The notes: generated by a model from the sequence alone, not told the origin. Numbered from the stretch's first letter, positions 7,773 to 16,065 are shown. The stretch: 40,615 bases of DNA from an uncultured Bacteroidota bacterium (GCA_902517895.1 CABYEA010000002.1:73685-114299), one strand, 5' to 3'. Numbers and translations: made by a program.

Positions 7773-9080
7773 ATGCAAGCTTTTAAAATACTAGGAGGAA
7801 AAAAACTCAAAGGAGATGTAAAACCACAGGGGGCAAAAAATGAGGCACTTCAAATTATTTGTGCAACACTTTTAACTCCTGAGGAGGTTGTAATCAATAA
7901 TATCCCTGATATTATTGATATAAATAAACTCATTTCTCTTTTAAAATCTTTAGGTGTAAAAATTAATAAGCTAGACTCAAATAAGTATTCATTCAGAGCA
8001 GATAATGTCGATTTAGATTATTTGAGTTCTGATCAATTTAAGACTGACGGTAAAAGTCTAAGAGGTTCAATTATGATAGTTGGCCCTCTATTAGCTAGAT
8101 TTGGTAAAGCATTTATTCCAAGACCTGGAGGTGATAAAATTGGTAGAAGGAGATTAGATACACATTTTGAAGGTTTAATTAAACTTGGTGCAAAATTTTC
8201 CTATAACAAAGAGGATTACTTTTATGGGGTAGAATCAAAAGTGTTAAAAGGTGCATACATTTTAATGGATGAAGCTTCTGTTACAGGCACTGCTAACATA
8301 TTAATGGCTTCTGTTCTGGCTGAAGGAAAAACTACTATATATAATGCTGCATGTGAACCATATATACAGCAATTATGCAGGCTTTTATGTAAAATGGGAG
8401 CAAAAATTGAAGGTATAGGTTCAAATTTATTAGTGATTGAAGGAGTTGATTCTTTAACTGGTGCTAATCACTCTGTATTACCAGACATGATTGAAATAGG
8501 AAGTTGGATTGGACTGGCAGCTATGACAAAAAGTAACATTAGAATAAAAGATGTTAGTTGGGATAATCTTGGTGTTATTCCAAATGTTTTCAAATCACTT
8601 GGCATTTCGTTGATAAAAGAAGGAGATGATATTGTTATTCCAGAGCACAAAAATGGATACGAAATTAGTAATTATATTGACGGCTCTATTTTATCAATTT
8701 CTGATGCTCCATGGCCAGGTTTCAGTCCTGATTTACTCAGTATTATTCTGGTTATTGCCACTCAAGCAAGAGGTAGTGTTTTAATTCATCAAAAAATGTT
8801 TGAAAGTAGATTATTCTTTGTTGATAAATTAATTGATATGGGTGCTAAGATAATTTTATGTGATCCACATCGTGCAACAGTTATTGGACATGACTTCAAA
8901 TCTTCTTTAAAAGCCACGACCATGAGCTCACCTGATATTAGAGCAGGAATTTCACTACTAATCGCAGCCTTATCCGCAAAAGGTGAGTCTGTTATTCAAA
9001 ACATCGAACAGATTGACAGAGGTTATGAAAATATTGATGAGCGATTAAGGGTTCTAGGCGCATCAATTGAAAGGGTTTAA
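7773..9080 (+). CDS. murA: UDP-N-acetylglucosamine 1-carboxyvinyltransferase MurA, Cys-to-Asp type
   Basis: MurA transfers enolpyruvate from PEP to UDP-GlcNAc, the first committed step of peptidoglycan synthesis, in the cytoplasm. The 435 residues begin QAFKILGGKKLKGDVKPQGAKNEAL, with the catalytic Lys22. The active-site loop reads RPGGDKIGRRRLDTH; Asp121 (codon 8133-8135) stands where E. coli has Cys115, the residue alkylated by fosfomycin. Other family parts are EASVTGTANILMA, the DMIEIGSW segment, and SSPDIRAGISLLIAAL. Full length and intact. It follows DUF4290 by 10 bp, and its 3' end overlaps the convergent M20 gene by 4 bp. Confidence 0.97.
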   Translation: MQAFKILGGKKLKGDVKPQGAKNEALQIICATLLTPEEVVINNIPDIIDINKLISLLKSLGVKINKLDSNKYSFRADNVDLDYLSSDQFKTDGKSLRGSIMIVGPLLARFGKAFIPRPGGDKIGRRRLDTHFEGLIKLGAKFSYNKEDYFYGVESKVLKGAYILMDEASVTGTANILMASVLAEGKTTIYNAACEPYIQQLCRLLCKMGAKIEGIGSNLLVIEGVDSLTGANHSVLPDMIEIGSWIGLAAMTKSNIRIKDVSWDNLGVIPNVFKSLGISLIKEGDDIVIPEHKNGYEISNYIDGSILSISDAPWPGFSPDLLSIILVIATQARGSVLIHQKMFESRLFFVDKLIDMGAKIILCDPHRATVIGHDFKSSLKATTMSSPDIRAGISLLIAALSAKGESVIQNIEQIDRGYENIDERLRVLGASIERV

Positions 9081-10507
9081 TTTTGATTAATCGGAGGAGG
9101 ACCATCAATCATTGGTTCATAAATATGATCACCCTTTCTCATTAAAAATTCATCCTTTATTTCTTTCACAAGTTTATCACTTTTAAATAAGTCAGACATT
9201 GTAAAAGCCATTGCCTTTGACGCATAGATCGCACCTTTGTGTCCAATACTCATTCCACCGCAAGCTACTACAGCCCATGAGTGCCATGGTGTTTCGTATG
9301 GTGCTGTTGTAACAGATAAATTAATATTTGGAACATTCCAACTAACATCTCCAACATCAGTAGATCCACCGCCACCGTTAATTATTGTTTCTCTAAGTGG
9401 GTATATCATTCCATTTAAGCCAACTTGTGGCTTGTCTAAAGTAAGCTGTAATTCTTTGGCAAATTTTATTTCATCACTATTGTATTCTATTGGACCCAAT
9501 AGCTCTAAATTTTTTTGCATAATTTCACCACCCCTTCTATTGACTAAAACCTCATATATTCCGGAAATTAATGTCACTTTATAATCTACATTTGCAAGTA
9601 TTGAGGCACCTTCAGCCATTTCCATTACCCTTTCATAAACTGGGGCCATTCCGGCTCTTTCTGAATCTCTGATACGAACCCATAATTTAGAGTAATCAGG
9701 AACCACATTCACAACCTTTCCACCATCCTGAATGTGATAATGCATTCTAACAGTTGGTTGAACATGTTCTCGATAATAATTTATTGCAGAGGTATATAAT
9801 TCTAAGGCATCAGAGGCACTTCTTCCGTTCCATGGATCCATTGATGCGTGAGCTGCCTGACCAAAAAATTCAACTTGAAAATCAATTAAAGATAATGTTG
9901 ACTGAACATCAGACTCGGTATAGTATCCAGGGTGCCAGCTTATATTTACATCTACATCATCCCATAAACCTGCTTCAACCATCCATATTTTACCAAAAAA
10001 TTTTTCTTCTGAAGGTGTTCCAAAGAATTTTATAGTCCCTTTTAGATCTCCATTTTCAATCTGTTCTTTAATAGCAATTGCAGAAGCAAGACTTGCAGCC
10101 CCAAATAAGTTATGCCCACAACCATGGCCATTCCCGCCTTCTGTCAGGGGTTTTTTAGTTGGAGTAGTATCTTGAGATAGGCCAGGAAGAGCATCAAATT
10201 CACCTAAAACACTTATGACTGGTCTACCCTGCCCATATGTTGCAACAAATGCAGTAGGCATTCCAGCTACACCTCTTTCAAGACTAAAACCATTTGCCTC
10301 AGCATAATCAGACAGAAGTTTAGATGATTCATATTCGTTGAAAGCTGTTTCTGCTAATTTCCATATTTCATCACTGATTTTTATTATTTCTTCTTCGTGA
10401 TTTTCAATAGATTTTATAATATTTTTTTTTGTTTCATCATAATTTTGAGAAAAAACATTAAGGCTTACAACAAACAACAGAGCAAAGACTAATACATTCT
10501 TTATCAT
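9077..10507 (-). CDS. Exported M20-family amidohydrolase (AbgB-like)
   Basis: A 476-residue metallo-hydrolase of the M20/AbgB group, whose members cleave amide bonds such as p-aminobenzoyl-glutamate or N-acyl amino acids. Residues 1-20 are a signal peptide ending FSQ, so it acts in the periplasm or beyond. Metal-site candidates are GEFDALPGL (about 102-110), GHGCGHNLFG with Cys130 and His132, the PSEE pair near 166, and the NISWHPGY histidine. A dimerisation domain is inserted (about 205-320). A late GGGGSTDVGDVSWNVP segment is typical of AbgB. The substrate cannot be read from sequence. It lies 31 bp downstream of the class I photolyase and may be the tail of that operon. It overlaps murA by 4 bp at the 3' end. 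Confidence 0.88.
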   Translation of the reverse strand: MIKNVLVFALLFVVSLNVFSQNYDETKKNIIKSIENHEEEIIKISDEIWKLAETAFNEYESSKLLSDYAEANGFSLERGVAGMPTAFVATYGQGRPVISVLGEFDALPGLSQDTTPTKKPLTEGGNGHGCGHNLFGAASLASAIAIKEQIENGDLKGTIKFFGTPSEEKFFGKIWMVEAGLWDDVDVNISWHPGYYTESDVQSTLSLIDFQVEFFGQAAHASMDPWNGRSASDALELYTSAINYYREHVQPTVRMHYHIQDGGKVVNVVPDYSKLWVRIRDSERAGMAPVYERVMEMAEGASILANVDYKVTLISGIYEVLVNRRGGEIMQKNLELLGPIEYNSDEIKFAKELQLTLDKPQVGLNGMIYPLRETIINGGGGSTDVGDVSWNVPNINLSVTTAPYETPWHSWAVVACGGMSIGHKGAIYASKAMAFTMSDLFKSDKLVKEIKDEFLMRKGDHIYEPMIDGPPPINQN

Positions 10508-10538
10508 AGTAAATGGTGTTTGAATAAATATAATGATT

Positions 10539-11834
10539 TTAGTCTAAATACATTTTGTAGGTATCTAAACATCTTTGTCTGGCAACTTTGTGATCAACAA
10601 TCTCACCTGGGTAAGATTTAGAATCAGTATTTACCCACTTATTAATGTACTCCCTACTATTATCAAATTTTATAATTTGAGTATGAGGATTGAAGATTCT
10701 GAAGTAAGGTGCTGCGTCAACCCCTGATCCACTTGCCCACTGCCAATTACCAACGTTACTAGCCATTTCATAGTCATTAAGTTTTAGAGCAAAATATTTT
10801 TCTCCTAATCTCCAATCAATTAATAGATGTTTACATAAAAAGCTTGCAGTAATCATTCTAACTCTGTTGTGCATAAAACCAGTGTTATTAAGTTCTTTCA
10901 TGCCTGCGTCAACTAAGGGGAAACCAGTTTCTCCATTTTTCCATGCTTTAAATGATTTAGGATCATTTGACCATATAATTTTATCATATTTTGACTTGAA
11001 ACTTTTTTTCGCAGTATGAGGAAAATGAAACAGTATTTGCATAAAAAACTCTCTCCAAATAAGTTCATTTAAAAATGTTTGATCTTTAAAATTTATTAAC
11101 CCAGAAACAATTTTTCTTATACTAACTGTTCCAAATCTTAGATAAGGACCAAGTTTTGATGTTGAATTAATCGAAGGAAAGTTTCTTGTATCAGCATATT
11201 TTGTAACTATATCCTTGTTTAATTTGAAGACTTCTATTTTTTTATCATTTTCGATAAAACCATATTCCTTTAATTTCATTAGACCAGAAATGGAAGAGTT
11301 GTAAAAATTATTTATAATCTCCTTTTCAGCAAGTTTTGAAAGATCTTCATTCAAATTTGATTTCCATTTATTCATATATGGTGTATAAACAACATATGGA
11401 TTACCATCATCTTTTACAACTTCATTTTTTTCGAAGATTACCTGATCCTTAAAGGATTTAAATTCAATTTGATTCTTTTTTAATAAATTCTTAATCGATC
11501 TGTCTCTTGAAATGGCATATGGTTCGTAGTCGTTATTTGTAAAAACAGAATTTATTTTATAACCCCTGATTAACTTCTTGAAAATTTCTTTAGGATTCCC
11601 TTTAAATACATTAATTGAGGAATTAAATTTCTTTTTTAATTCTAAATCAATTTTTACTAAGTTGTCGAATATAAAGTTTATTCTCCTATCATTATTGGGC
11701 AGTTTATCGGTTATTGAAGTGTCAAAAATAAATAATGGTATGACTTTAATTTTGGAATGCGTTGCTGCAGATAATCCTGAATTATCATATAATCTTAAAT
11801 CTCTTCTGAACCAAAAAATACTGACCTCTTCCAT
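10539..11834 (-). CDS. phr: Class I deoxyribodipyrimidine (CPD) photolyase
   Basis: A 431-residue FAD protein of the photolyase/cryptochrome family, which uses blue light to split UV-induced pyrimidine dimers. The N-terminal antenna domain starts SIFWFRRDLRLYDNSGL. The FAD domain has LGPYLRFGTVSIRKI (about 220), LNELIWREFFMQILFHFP, WKNGETGFPLVDAGMKEL, TGFMHNRVRMITASFL, and the DYEMASNVGNWQWASGSGVDAAPYFRIFNP signature, all as in class I CPD photolyases. It is somewhat shorter than the 470-residue E. coli enzyme. Its ATG overlaps the SRPBCC stop (TAATG). It is the last or next-to-last gene of the photoprotection run. A cryptochrome role is possible but the motifs favour repair. Confidence 0.95.
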   Translation of the reverse strand: MEEVSIFWFRRDLRLYDNSGLSAATHSKIKVIPLFIFDTSITDKLPNNDRRINFIFDNLVKIDLELKKKFNSSINVFKGNPKEIFKKLIRGYKINSVFTNNDYEPYAISRDRSIKNLLKKNQIEFKSFKDQVIFEKNEVVKDDGNPYVVYTPYMNKWKSNLNEDLSKLAEKEIINNFYNSSISGLMKLKEYGFIENDKKIEVFKLNKDIVTKYADTRNFPSINSTSKLGPYLRFGTVSIRKIVSGLINFKDQTFLNELIWREFFMQILFHFPHTAKKSFKSKYDKIIWSNDPKSFKAWKNGETGFPLVDAGMKELNNTGFMHNRVRMITASFLCKHLLIDWRLGEKYFALKLNDYEMASNVGNWQWASGSGVDAAPYFRIFNPHTQIIKFDNSREYINKWVNTDSKSYPGEIVDHKVARQRCLDTYKMYLD

Positions 11835-12295
11835 TATAATTTACCGAAGATTTCCACCAACTTTTTTTCTCTGTAGTTAAAAATTTCATTCAACTTTGGT
11901 TTGATAATGAAAGGATGAAAAAACAATCCTATAAACCCAAAAGGTAGTACATAATCTAAAATATCAATTACTTTAACCCCACCATCTATTACTTCAAATT
12001 TATGTTTATGATGCCAAAAATTATATGGACCAAACCTTTGCTCATCAACAAAAAATTTATATTCTTTTACATGAGAAATTTCTGTTACCCATTTCATGTT
12101 TATTCCAAAAATTGGAGTTACATTGTATTTGATAATCTGACCTGAATACATTTTTGTATTTTCTTCATCAATTATATTAAACCCCATGTAGTCTGGGGTA
12201 ATTATTTTGAGATTTTTTGGACAAGAAAAGAATTCCCAGCAATCTTCAATTGTAATTGGCAAATTGATGGATTTTTCTAATCTAAAAATTTTCAT
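11834..12295 (-). CDS. SRPBCC family ligand-binding protein
   Basis: A 153-residue SRPBCC (START/Bet v1 fold) protein of the kind often found next to photolyase genes. It begins KIFRLEKSINLPITIEDCWEFFSCPKNLKIITP, the usual first strand and helix pair, followed by SGQIIKYNVTPIFGINMKWVTEI and the RFGPYNFWHHKHKFEV segment, and ends with a C-terminal helix containing FNYREKKLVEIFG. No signal peptide. The bound ligand is unknown. The ATG overlaps the upstream GPx stop by 4 bp (ATGA), and its stop overlaps the photolyase ATG (TAATG), so synthesis with both is probably coupled. Confidence 0.88.
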   Translation of the reverse strand: MKIFRLEKSINLPITIEDCWEFFSCPKNLKIITPDYMGFNIIDEENTKMYSGQIIKYNVTPIFGINMKWVTEISHVKEYKFFVDEQRFGPYNFWHHKHKFEVIDGGVKVIDILDYVLPFGFIGLFFHPFIIKPKLNEIFNYREKKLVEIFGKL

Positions 12296-12849
12296 TTAAT
12301 GTAATTGGTAATTTTAGAACTCATAGGACTCGTTAAAGAGTACCAGTAGTCGATCAAATTCCCTTCACTATCAACTAGATATTTTTGAAAATTCCACTTT
12401 ACACTGGAATCTTTTCTGCCATTTAACTCCTTTGATGTTAGCCATTCATAAAGAAGATGTTTATTTGAGCCTCTAACACGTATCTTTTCAGTCATCGGAA
12501 AAGAAACATTATATTTCTGTGAACAAAATATTGAAATTTGATCTTCGTTTCCTGGTTCTTGAGCACCGAATTGGTTACATGGTATTCCAATTACTACTAA
12601 TTTATCTGAGTTTTGATCATAGAGGTTTTGGAGGTCTTTATATTGTCTGGTAAATCCGCAATTTGATGCAACGTTTACAAACAGCATATACTTGCCCTTG
12701 TAATCACTAAGTGATATTTCAGTTCCTTGAATATTATTAATAGAGATATCATAAATGGACATAGGCGTTTTTTTTGATTTTTTTTCGTTGAAATCACTAT
12801 TTATTAGTGAAAACATAATAAATAATAATATTTTACTAATCTTTATCAT
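12292..12849 (-). CDS. Glutathione peroxidase-family thiol peroxidase
   Basis: A 185-residue GPx-fold peroxidase that reduces H2O2 or lipid hydroperoxides. The peroxidatic Cys64 lies in VNVASNCGFTRQY (Cys, not selenocysteine); Cys91 and Gln98 lie in GIPCNQFGAQEPGNEDQI; and the WNFQKYLVD motif holds the conserved Trp and Asn. Residues 1-19 are hydrophobic and may be a signal anchor, suggesting export, although a signal-peptidase site is unclear. Bacterial non-seleno GPx enzymes usually take electrons from thioredoxin, which fits a cell that makes bacillithiol (bshB1 at 25.7 kb). It lies 5 bp after the SDR gene in the photoprotection run. Confidence 0.94.
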   Translation of the reverse strand: MIKISKILLFIMFSLINSDFNEKKSKKTPMSIYDISINNIQGTEISLSDYKGKYMLFVNVASNCGFTRQYKDLQNLYDQNSDKLVVIGIPCNQFGAQEPGNEDQISIFCSQKYNVSFPMTEKIRVRGSNKHLLYEWLTSKELNGRKDSSVKWNFQKYLVDSEGNLIDYWYSLTSPMSSKITNYIK

Positions 12850-12854
12850 AACTA

Positions 12855-13538
12855 TCAGCTTTTAAATGTTACTATTCCCGCATCCATATTAAAAATTTGG
12901 CCGGAAATTGATGATGCATGTTCAGATGTAAGAAAAGAAGCCATTTTTGCAACCTCTTTTGATGATAGAATTTTTTTGAGTGGATGCCTTTCTACTATGT
13001 TTTCAACAATCTTTTCGTTTCTTAATATTTTTGAGGCGAGATCGGTATTTGTGATAGTTGGTGCAATTGCATTAATCCTGACATTTGGAGCTAATTCAGA
13101 ACCTAATGTTTTGACAAGTCCATCCACACCTGACTTTGCCACAGAAACAGAAGCATGATAAGGCATTCCGAGTTTTGTAGCCACTGTACTAAATAATAAT
13201 ATTGATGCTGAAGCAGATTTTTTAAGTAATGGTAAATACTTTTTTATTGCCCTAATCGCTCCTATAACATTTATTTCAAAATCGTTCTTGAAATCTTCAA
13301 TGGATAAAGTTGATATGGGTTTTAAATTGATGCTTCCTGGACAATAAATTAAGCAATCTAAATCATTCGCTTCTGGGTATTCATCAGTTAATGCATCAAA
13401 TACGTAATGTTTATAGTTTTTGTGTTCAAAATCAGTTTTATTTCTACTAAGACAAATTATTTTATTCTGACCCACAAGATCTTCTACTATTGATTTTCCA
13501 ATTCCTTTAGTACCACCAATTACAATTATATTTTTCAT
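12855..13538 (-). CDS. Atypical short-chain dehydrogenase/reductase lacking the YxxxK Tyr
   Basis: A 227-residue SDR. The nucleotide-binding GGTKGIG is at residues 8-14, the NNAG-like site is replaced by YCPGSI (65-70), and Asn90 is in FEINVIGAI. The catalytic region reads LLFSTVATKLGMPYHASVSVAKSGVDG. Ser117 and Lys135 line up, but the position four before the Lys is Val131, not Tyr; the only nearby Tyr is Tyr127, eight before the Lys. The C-terminal APTITNTDLA and GQIFNMDAGI segments are typical. Activity therefore needs a non-canonical Tyr, or the protein is a non-catalytic NAD(P)-binding relative. The ATG overlaps the stop of the 78-residue gene upstream (TAATG). Confidence 0.87.
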   Translation of the reverse strand: MKNIIVIGGTKGIGKSIVEDLVGQNKIICLSRNKTDFEHKNYKHYVFDALTDEYPEANDLDCLIYCPGSINLKPISTLSIEDFKNDFEINVIGAIRAIKKYLPLLKKSASASILLFSTVATKLGMPYHASVSVAKSGVDGLVKTLGSELAPNVRINAIAPTITNTDLASKILRNEKIVENIVERHPLKKILSSKEVAKMASFLTSEHASSISGQIFNMDAGIVTFKS

Positions 13539-13774
13539 TATGCGTTAGGTCTTCCTTTAAGTCTCTTTTCTACTTTCCTTTTGATAATAGTAAGCCTCTT
13601 CATAATATCCATTATTTCAGAATCTTTATTTTCTTTGTAAACTTCATTTAACTCAAGAATTAAATTTTTTACTTCTCTGGAGGCAACTATTTTTTCGTTT
13701 GTACTTTTGTAAACATGCTTTCTTTTTTCAAACTCTAATGCCCTGTCAATTATTTCAGTATCTTTTACTTCCAT
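13538..13774 (-). CDS. Small charged hypothetical protein (78 aa)
   Basis: No family is recognised. The 78-residue product is helical-looking and highly charged (rich in Lys, Glu and Arg), without a signal peptide or membrane segment; the pattern EVKNLILELNEVYKEN near 34-49 and IMDIMKRLTIIKRKVEKRLKGRP near 54-76 suggests a short helical hairpin or coiled coil. Its ATG lies inside the end of the DUF2805 gene (20-bp overlap, different frame), and its TAA overlaps the SDR start codon, so it is held tightly between the two. The embedded position suggests a partner of DUF2805 or the SDR; this is inference. It has an intact frame and is probably real. Confidence 0.7.
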   Translation of the reverse strand: MEVKDTEIIDRALEFEKRKHVYKSTNEKIVASREVKNLILELNEVYKENKDSEIMDIMKRLTIIKRKVEKRLKGRPNA

Positions 13775-14048
13775 TTTTCTTAGTTATTTTGTTTTGATTT
13801 ATGTTTCCTTGTCTAGAGCACTTAAACCTTCCAAGTTGGAAATTTCTCTTGGCCAAATGTTTCGTTTTTCTTCCACTAACTCTTTTTCGCCAATGTCTAA
13901 AACTTGAAGGTCTCAGGTTTCGCCTCATTAAAATGATAACCTCAGACTCAGTTAAACCAAATGTTTTTAAAATAGCATCAAAAGTTGTTCTGTCTTCCCA
14001 TGCCATTTGAATGATTCTATCAATATCTATGCCATTTAAATTTTTCAA
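13755..14048 (-). CDS. DUF2805 / TIGR03643 family protein, TTG start
   Basis: A 97-residue member of the DUF2805 (TIGR03643) family, small proteins of unknown function often found near photolyase or cryptochrome genes. The family core IDRIIQMAWEDRTTFDAILKTFGLTESEVIILMRRNLRPSSFRHWRKRVSGRKTKH is complete; it resembles a helix-turn-helix followed by a basic arginine-rich segment, consistent with nucleic acid binding (inference). The start is TTG at 14048, because no ATG precedes the conserved helix. The last 35 residues are basic and low in complexity (KRNFQLGRFKCSRQGNINQN). It begins 1 bp after the stop of the 140-residue gene and overlaps the next gene by 20 bp. Confidence 0.86.
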   Translation of the reverse strand: MKNLNGIDIDRIIQMAWEDRTTFDAILKTFGLTESEVIILMRRNLRPSSFRHWRKRVSGRKTKHLAKRNFQLGRFKCSRQGNINQNKITKKNGSKRY

Positions 14049-14049
14049 T

Positions 14050-14472
14050 TTATATCTGATTACTGTGTTTATTAAAGTTGAATTTATGTTCGAGTAGTTT
14101 TTTAAAGAAAACCAAATTTTCTTTGTGGTTTAATTTATTACTGTATCTAATAAAAGTTCCTTCTGAGTGAATGGAAAAAGAGGGTGTTTTATAGATGACT
14201 AATTTATAAAATGGAATTACCCATGTATACCTTTTTTGTCTATCTACTATGTAGACAATAATACCCTTATTTCTTAGCTCGATATTTGAATATATGATAT
14301 CACTTTTCTGTTTGATCAGATCCTTGAGCTTAGAACCTAATTCGTCGACGATTAGTCTCTTAGATCCAATTCCTCCTAGTCTTATAGATTTTAACAGATT
14401 ATATTTTTTCCCCACAAGGCTATTGGCTTCAATTTCTTTTTCTAGATCATTATATGTCGAATTATATATCAT
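14050..14472 (-). CDS. Hypothetical protein in the photoprotection run (140 aa)
   Basis: Not recognised. The 140 residues show an N-terminal helical half (YNDLEKEIEANSLVGKKYNLL, then SKLKDLIKQ) and a beta-rich half with alternating hydrophobics (IELRNKGIIVYIVDR, YTWVIPFYKLVIYKTPSFSIHSEGTFIRY), recalling a small beta-barrel or PH-like fold, followed by a basic tail. There is no signal peptide or clear membrane segment. Its ATG overlaps the stop of the PhrB-like photolyase by 4 bp (ATGA), and DUF2805 follows after 1 bp, so it is translated with both. It could be an accessory factor of the photolyase-like protein; this is inference from position only. Confidence 0.72.
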   Translation of the reverse strand: MIYNSTYNDLEKEIEANSLVGKKYNLLKSIRLGGIGSKRLIVDELGSKLKDLIKQKSDIIYSNIELRNKGIIVYIVDRQKRYTWVIPFYKLVIYKTPSFSIHSEGTFIRYSNKLNHKENLVFFKKLLEHKFNFNKHSNQI

Positions 14473-15944
14473 TTTAGTTTTGATAAAAATGTTTCAGAAA
14501 TTTCAAGATGGTTTTCAAGTTTTTCCTTATTCATTTTCCCTAATGTCCTTATCATCATGGATAGTCTGGGATTAGATTTAAAAAAAGATTGATTTTTATA
14601 TATAAACCTCCAATATAGACCATCCCATATTTTTTGCCAATCTCCCTTATTGTAGTTGCTCATTTTCATTATGTAATTACTGCTACTTATGTATGGTTTT
14701 GTTGACATTAATCCACCATCAGCGAATTGACTCATACCGTAGACATTAGGTACCATTACCCAATCATATGAATCAATAAACAACTCCATAAACCATTTAT
14801 ATACTTCATCGGGATTAATTTCACACAAAAACATAAAATTCCCAACAACCATTAGTCTTTCAATATGATGTAAGTAAGCATGTTTATTGAGTTTATTAAT
14901 ACAGTCATCAACAGGTTCAATATTGGTGGTAGCTGAGTAAAAGGATTCAGGCATTTTTTTGGTAAATCCCCAATAGTTTTTTGTTCTTTCAATACTTCCC
15001 TTGGTGATATAAACTCCCCTAATAAACTCCCTCCAACCGATAATTTGTCTAATGATGCCTTCGTAAGAGTTAATAGGTATATTTTTTTTGGATGCAAATT
15101 CGTTCAATTCATTGATTACAAATGACGGGGTTAATAATCCACAGTTTATAAGTGGAGAAAGAAGACTGTGGTTTAATATTGATTCATGCTGAACAATAGC
15201 ATCTTCATAATCTCCAAATTCAAGGAATCTTTGTTCTAAAAAATCGTTTAACCAGTTTTTAGCATCTAGAAAGTCTGTTGGATATTTTATTTCTGATTCA
15301 AGTTTCCCGAAATTATTCGCATAATTAGATTCTACATAAAATTTTGCTTCTTTGTGTAAATCAGAATCTTCTTTTGGGTATTTAATTGATGGTGGTATTT
15401 TATTTTTAGGATATTTTTTTCTGTTTTCATCGTCGTATGTCCATTTACCTCCTTCAGGATTATTATCATCCATCAAAATATCCATTTTTTTTCTTTGTAG
15501 CTTATAAAAGCTAGTTTGAAAATATTTTTTTTTATCTGGATTAAAAAAAGTTAAATTCTCCTCGGCGGAATTTAAAAATTGTGGAGATTCTATACAATTG
15601 AAAACTATCGAGTCATTTACACGCTTCATTCTTTTATTAATCCAGTAATCACATGGATCTATATAATTAATCTTATTTATCTCTTGGGTAATAAGTAAGT
15701 CTAATAAAACTCTAATGTCAGAATTTTTGTCTGTGGAATCTATGTATTCAATTTCATCAATATAATTTTTACAATAATCAGCATATTTTTTCATGCTAAC
15801 TCGATGAAAGAAAATCTTTTTTTTGTGAAATTTATAATGTCTAAAAAAAAGATATTCCTCAATTATAAATGTTTTAACATTATTTTTGAACAATGGGGAT
15901 TCTTCAAAAAGTTGATTAGGAAAAATTAAGTTTACCTCTTCCAA
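14469..15944 (-). CDS. PhrB-type photolyase/cryptochrome family protein lacking most iron-sulfur ligands
   Basis: A 491-residue member of the iron-sulfur bacterial cryptochrome/photolyase (FeS-BCP, PhrB or DPRP) group, whose known members repair (6-4) photoproducts or sense light. Matches include [15 protein letters not shown] at the N-terminus, [16 protein letters not shown] (295-310), [17 protein letters not shown] (354-370), and the [28 protein letters not shown] block (398-425). Of the four cluster cysteines known in Agrobacterium PhrB (350, 438, 441, 454), only the first has a counterpart, Cys348. The segment after KMSNY reads [16 protein letters not shown], with no cysteines. Flavin binding looks intact. 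The start is TTG at 15944, inside the DUF2256 gene (29-bp overlap); an upstream stop and absence of ATG support it. Confidence 0.9.
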   Translation of the reverse strand: MEEVNLIFPNQLFEESPLFKNNVKTFIIEEYLFFRHYKFHKKKIFFHRVSMKKYADYCKNYIDEIEYIDSTDKNSDIRVLLDLLITQEINKINYIDPCDYWINKRMKRVNDSIVFNCIESPQFLNSAEENLTFFNPDKKKYFQTSFYKLQRKKMDILMDDNNPEGGKWTYDDENRKKYPKNKIPPSIKYPKEDSDLHKEAKFYVESNYANNFGKLESEIKYPTDFLDAKNWLNDFLEQRFLEFGDYEDAIVQHESILNHSLLSPLINCGLLTPSFVINELNEFASKKNIPINSYEGIIRQIIGWREFIRGVYITKGSIERTKNYWGFTKKMPESFYSATTNIEPVDDCINKLNKHAYLHHIERLMVVGNFMFLCEINPDEVYKWFMELFIDSYDWVMVPNVYGMSQFADGGLMSTKPYISSSNYIMKMSNYNKGDWQKIWDGLYWRFIYKNQSFFKSNPRLSMMIRTLGKMNKEKLENHLEISETFLSKLK

Positions 15945-16065
15945 TTTTACTACATTTCTTACTACAATAAATCACGTTTTCCCAGTCTCTTATCCACTTT
16001 TTTCTCCATTTAAAAGGAAAATTACATACTGGACATGTTTTTTCGGGTAAAAATGTTTTCTTCAA
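15916..16065 (-). CDS. DUF2256 zinc-finger-like microprotein (49 aa), TTG start
   Basis: A 49-residue reading frame matching DUF2256, small cysteine proteins typically encoded beside cryptochrome/photolyase genes. It starts [10 protein letters not shown], then [15 protein letters not shown] and [11 protein letters not shown]. The four cysteines (11, 14, 34, 38) in CxxC and CxxxC pairs could bind zinc, and the FKWRKKW core is the family hallmark. No ATG is available; the TTG at 16065 overlaps the flavin reductase stop as TTGA, and the 3' end overlaps the photolyase-like gene by 29 bp. The tail after Cys38 ([11 protein letters not shown]) has no visible family match. The fit to the family and the overlapped operon position make it a real gene despite its size. 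Confidence 0.88.
   Translation of the reverse strand: MKKTFLPEKTCPVCNFPFKWRKKWIRDWENVIYCSKKCSKIGRGKLNFS

Noticed and set aside
9237-10035. Plus-strand frames opposite the M20 gene
   Set aside because: They are shadows of the M20 coding strand, with no family features and no promoter.
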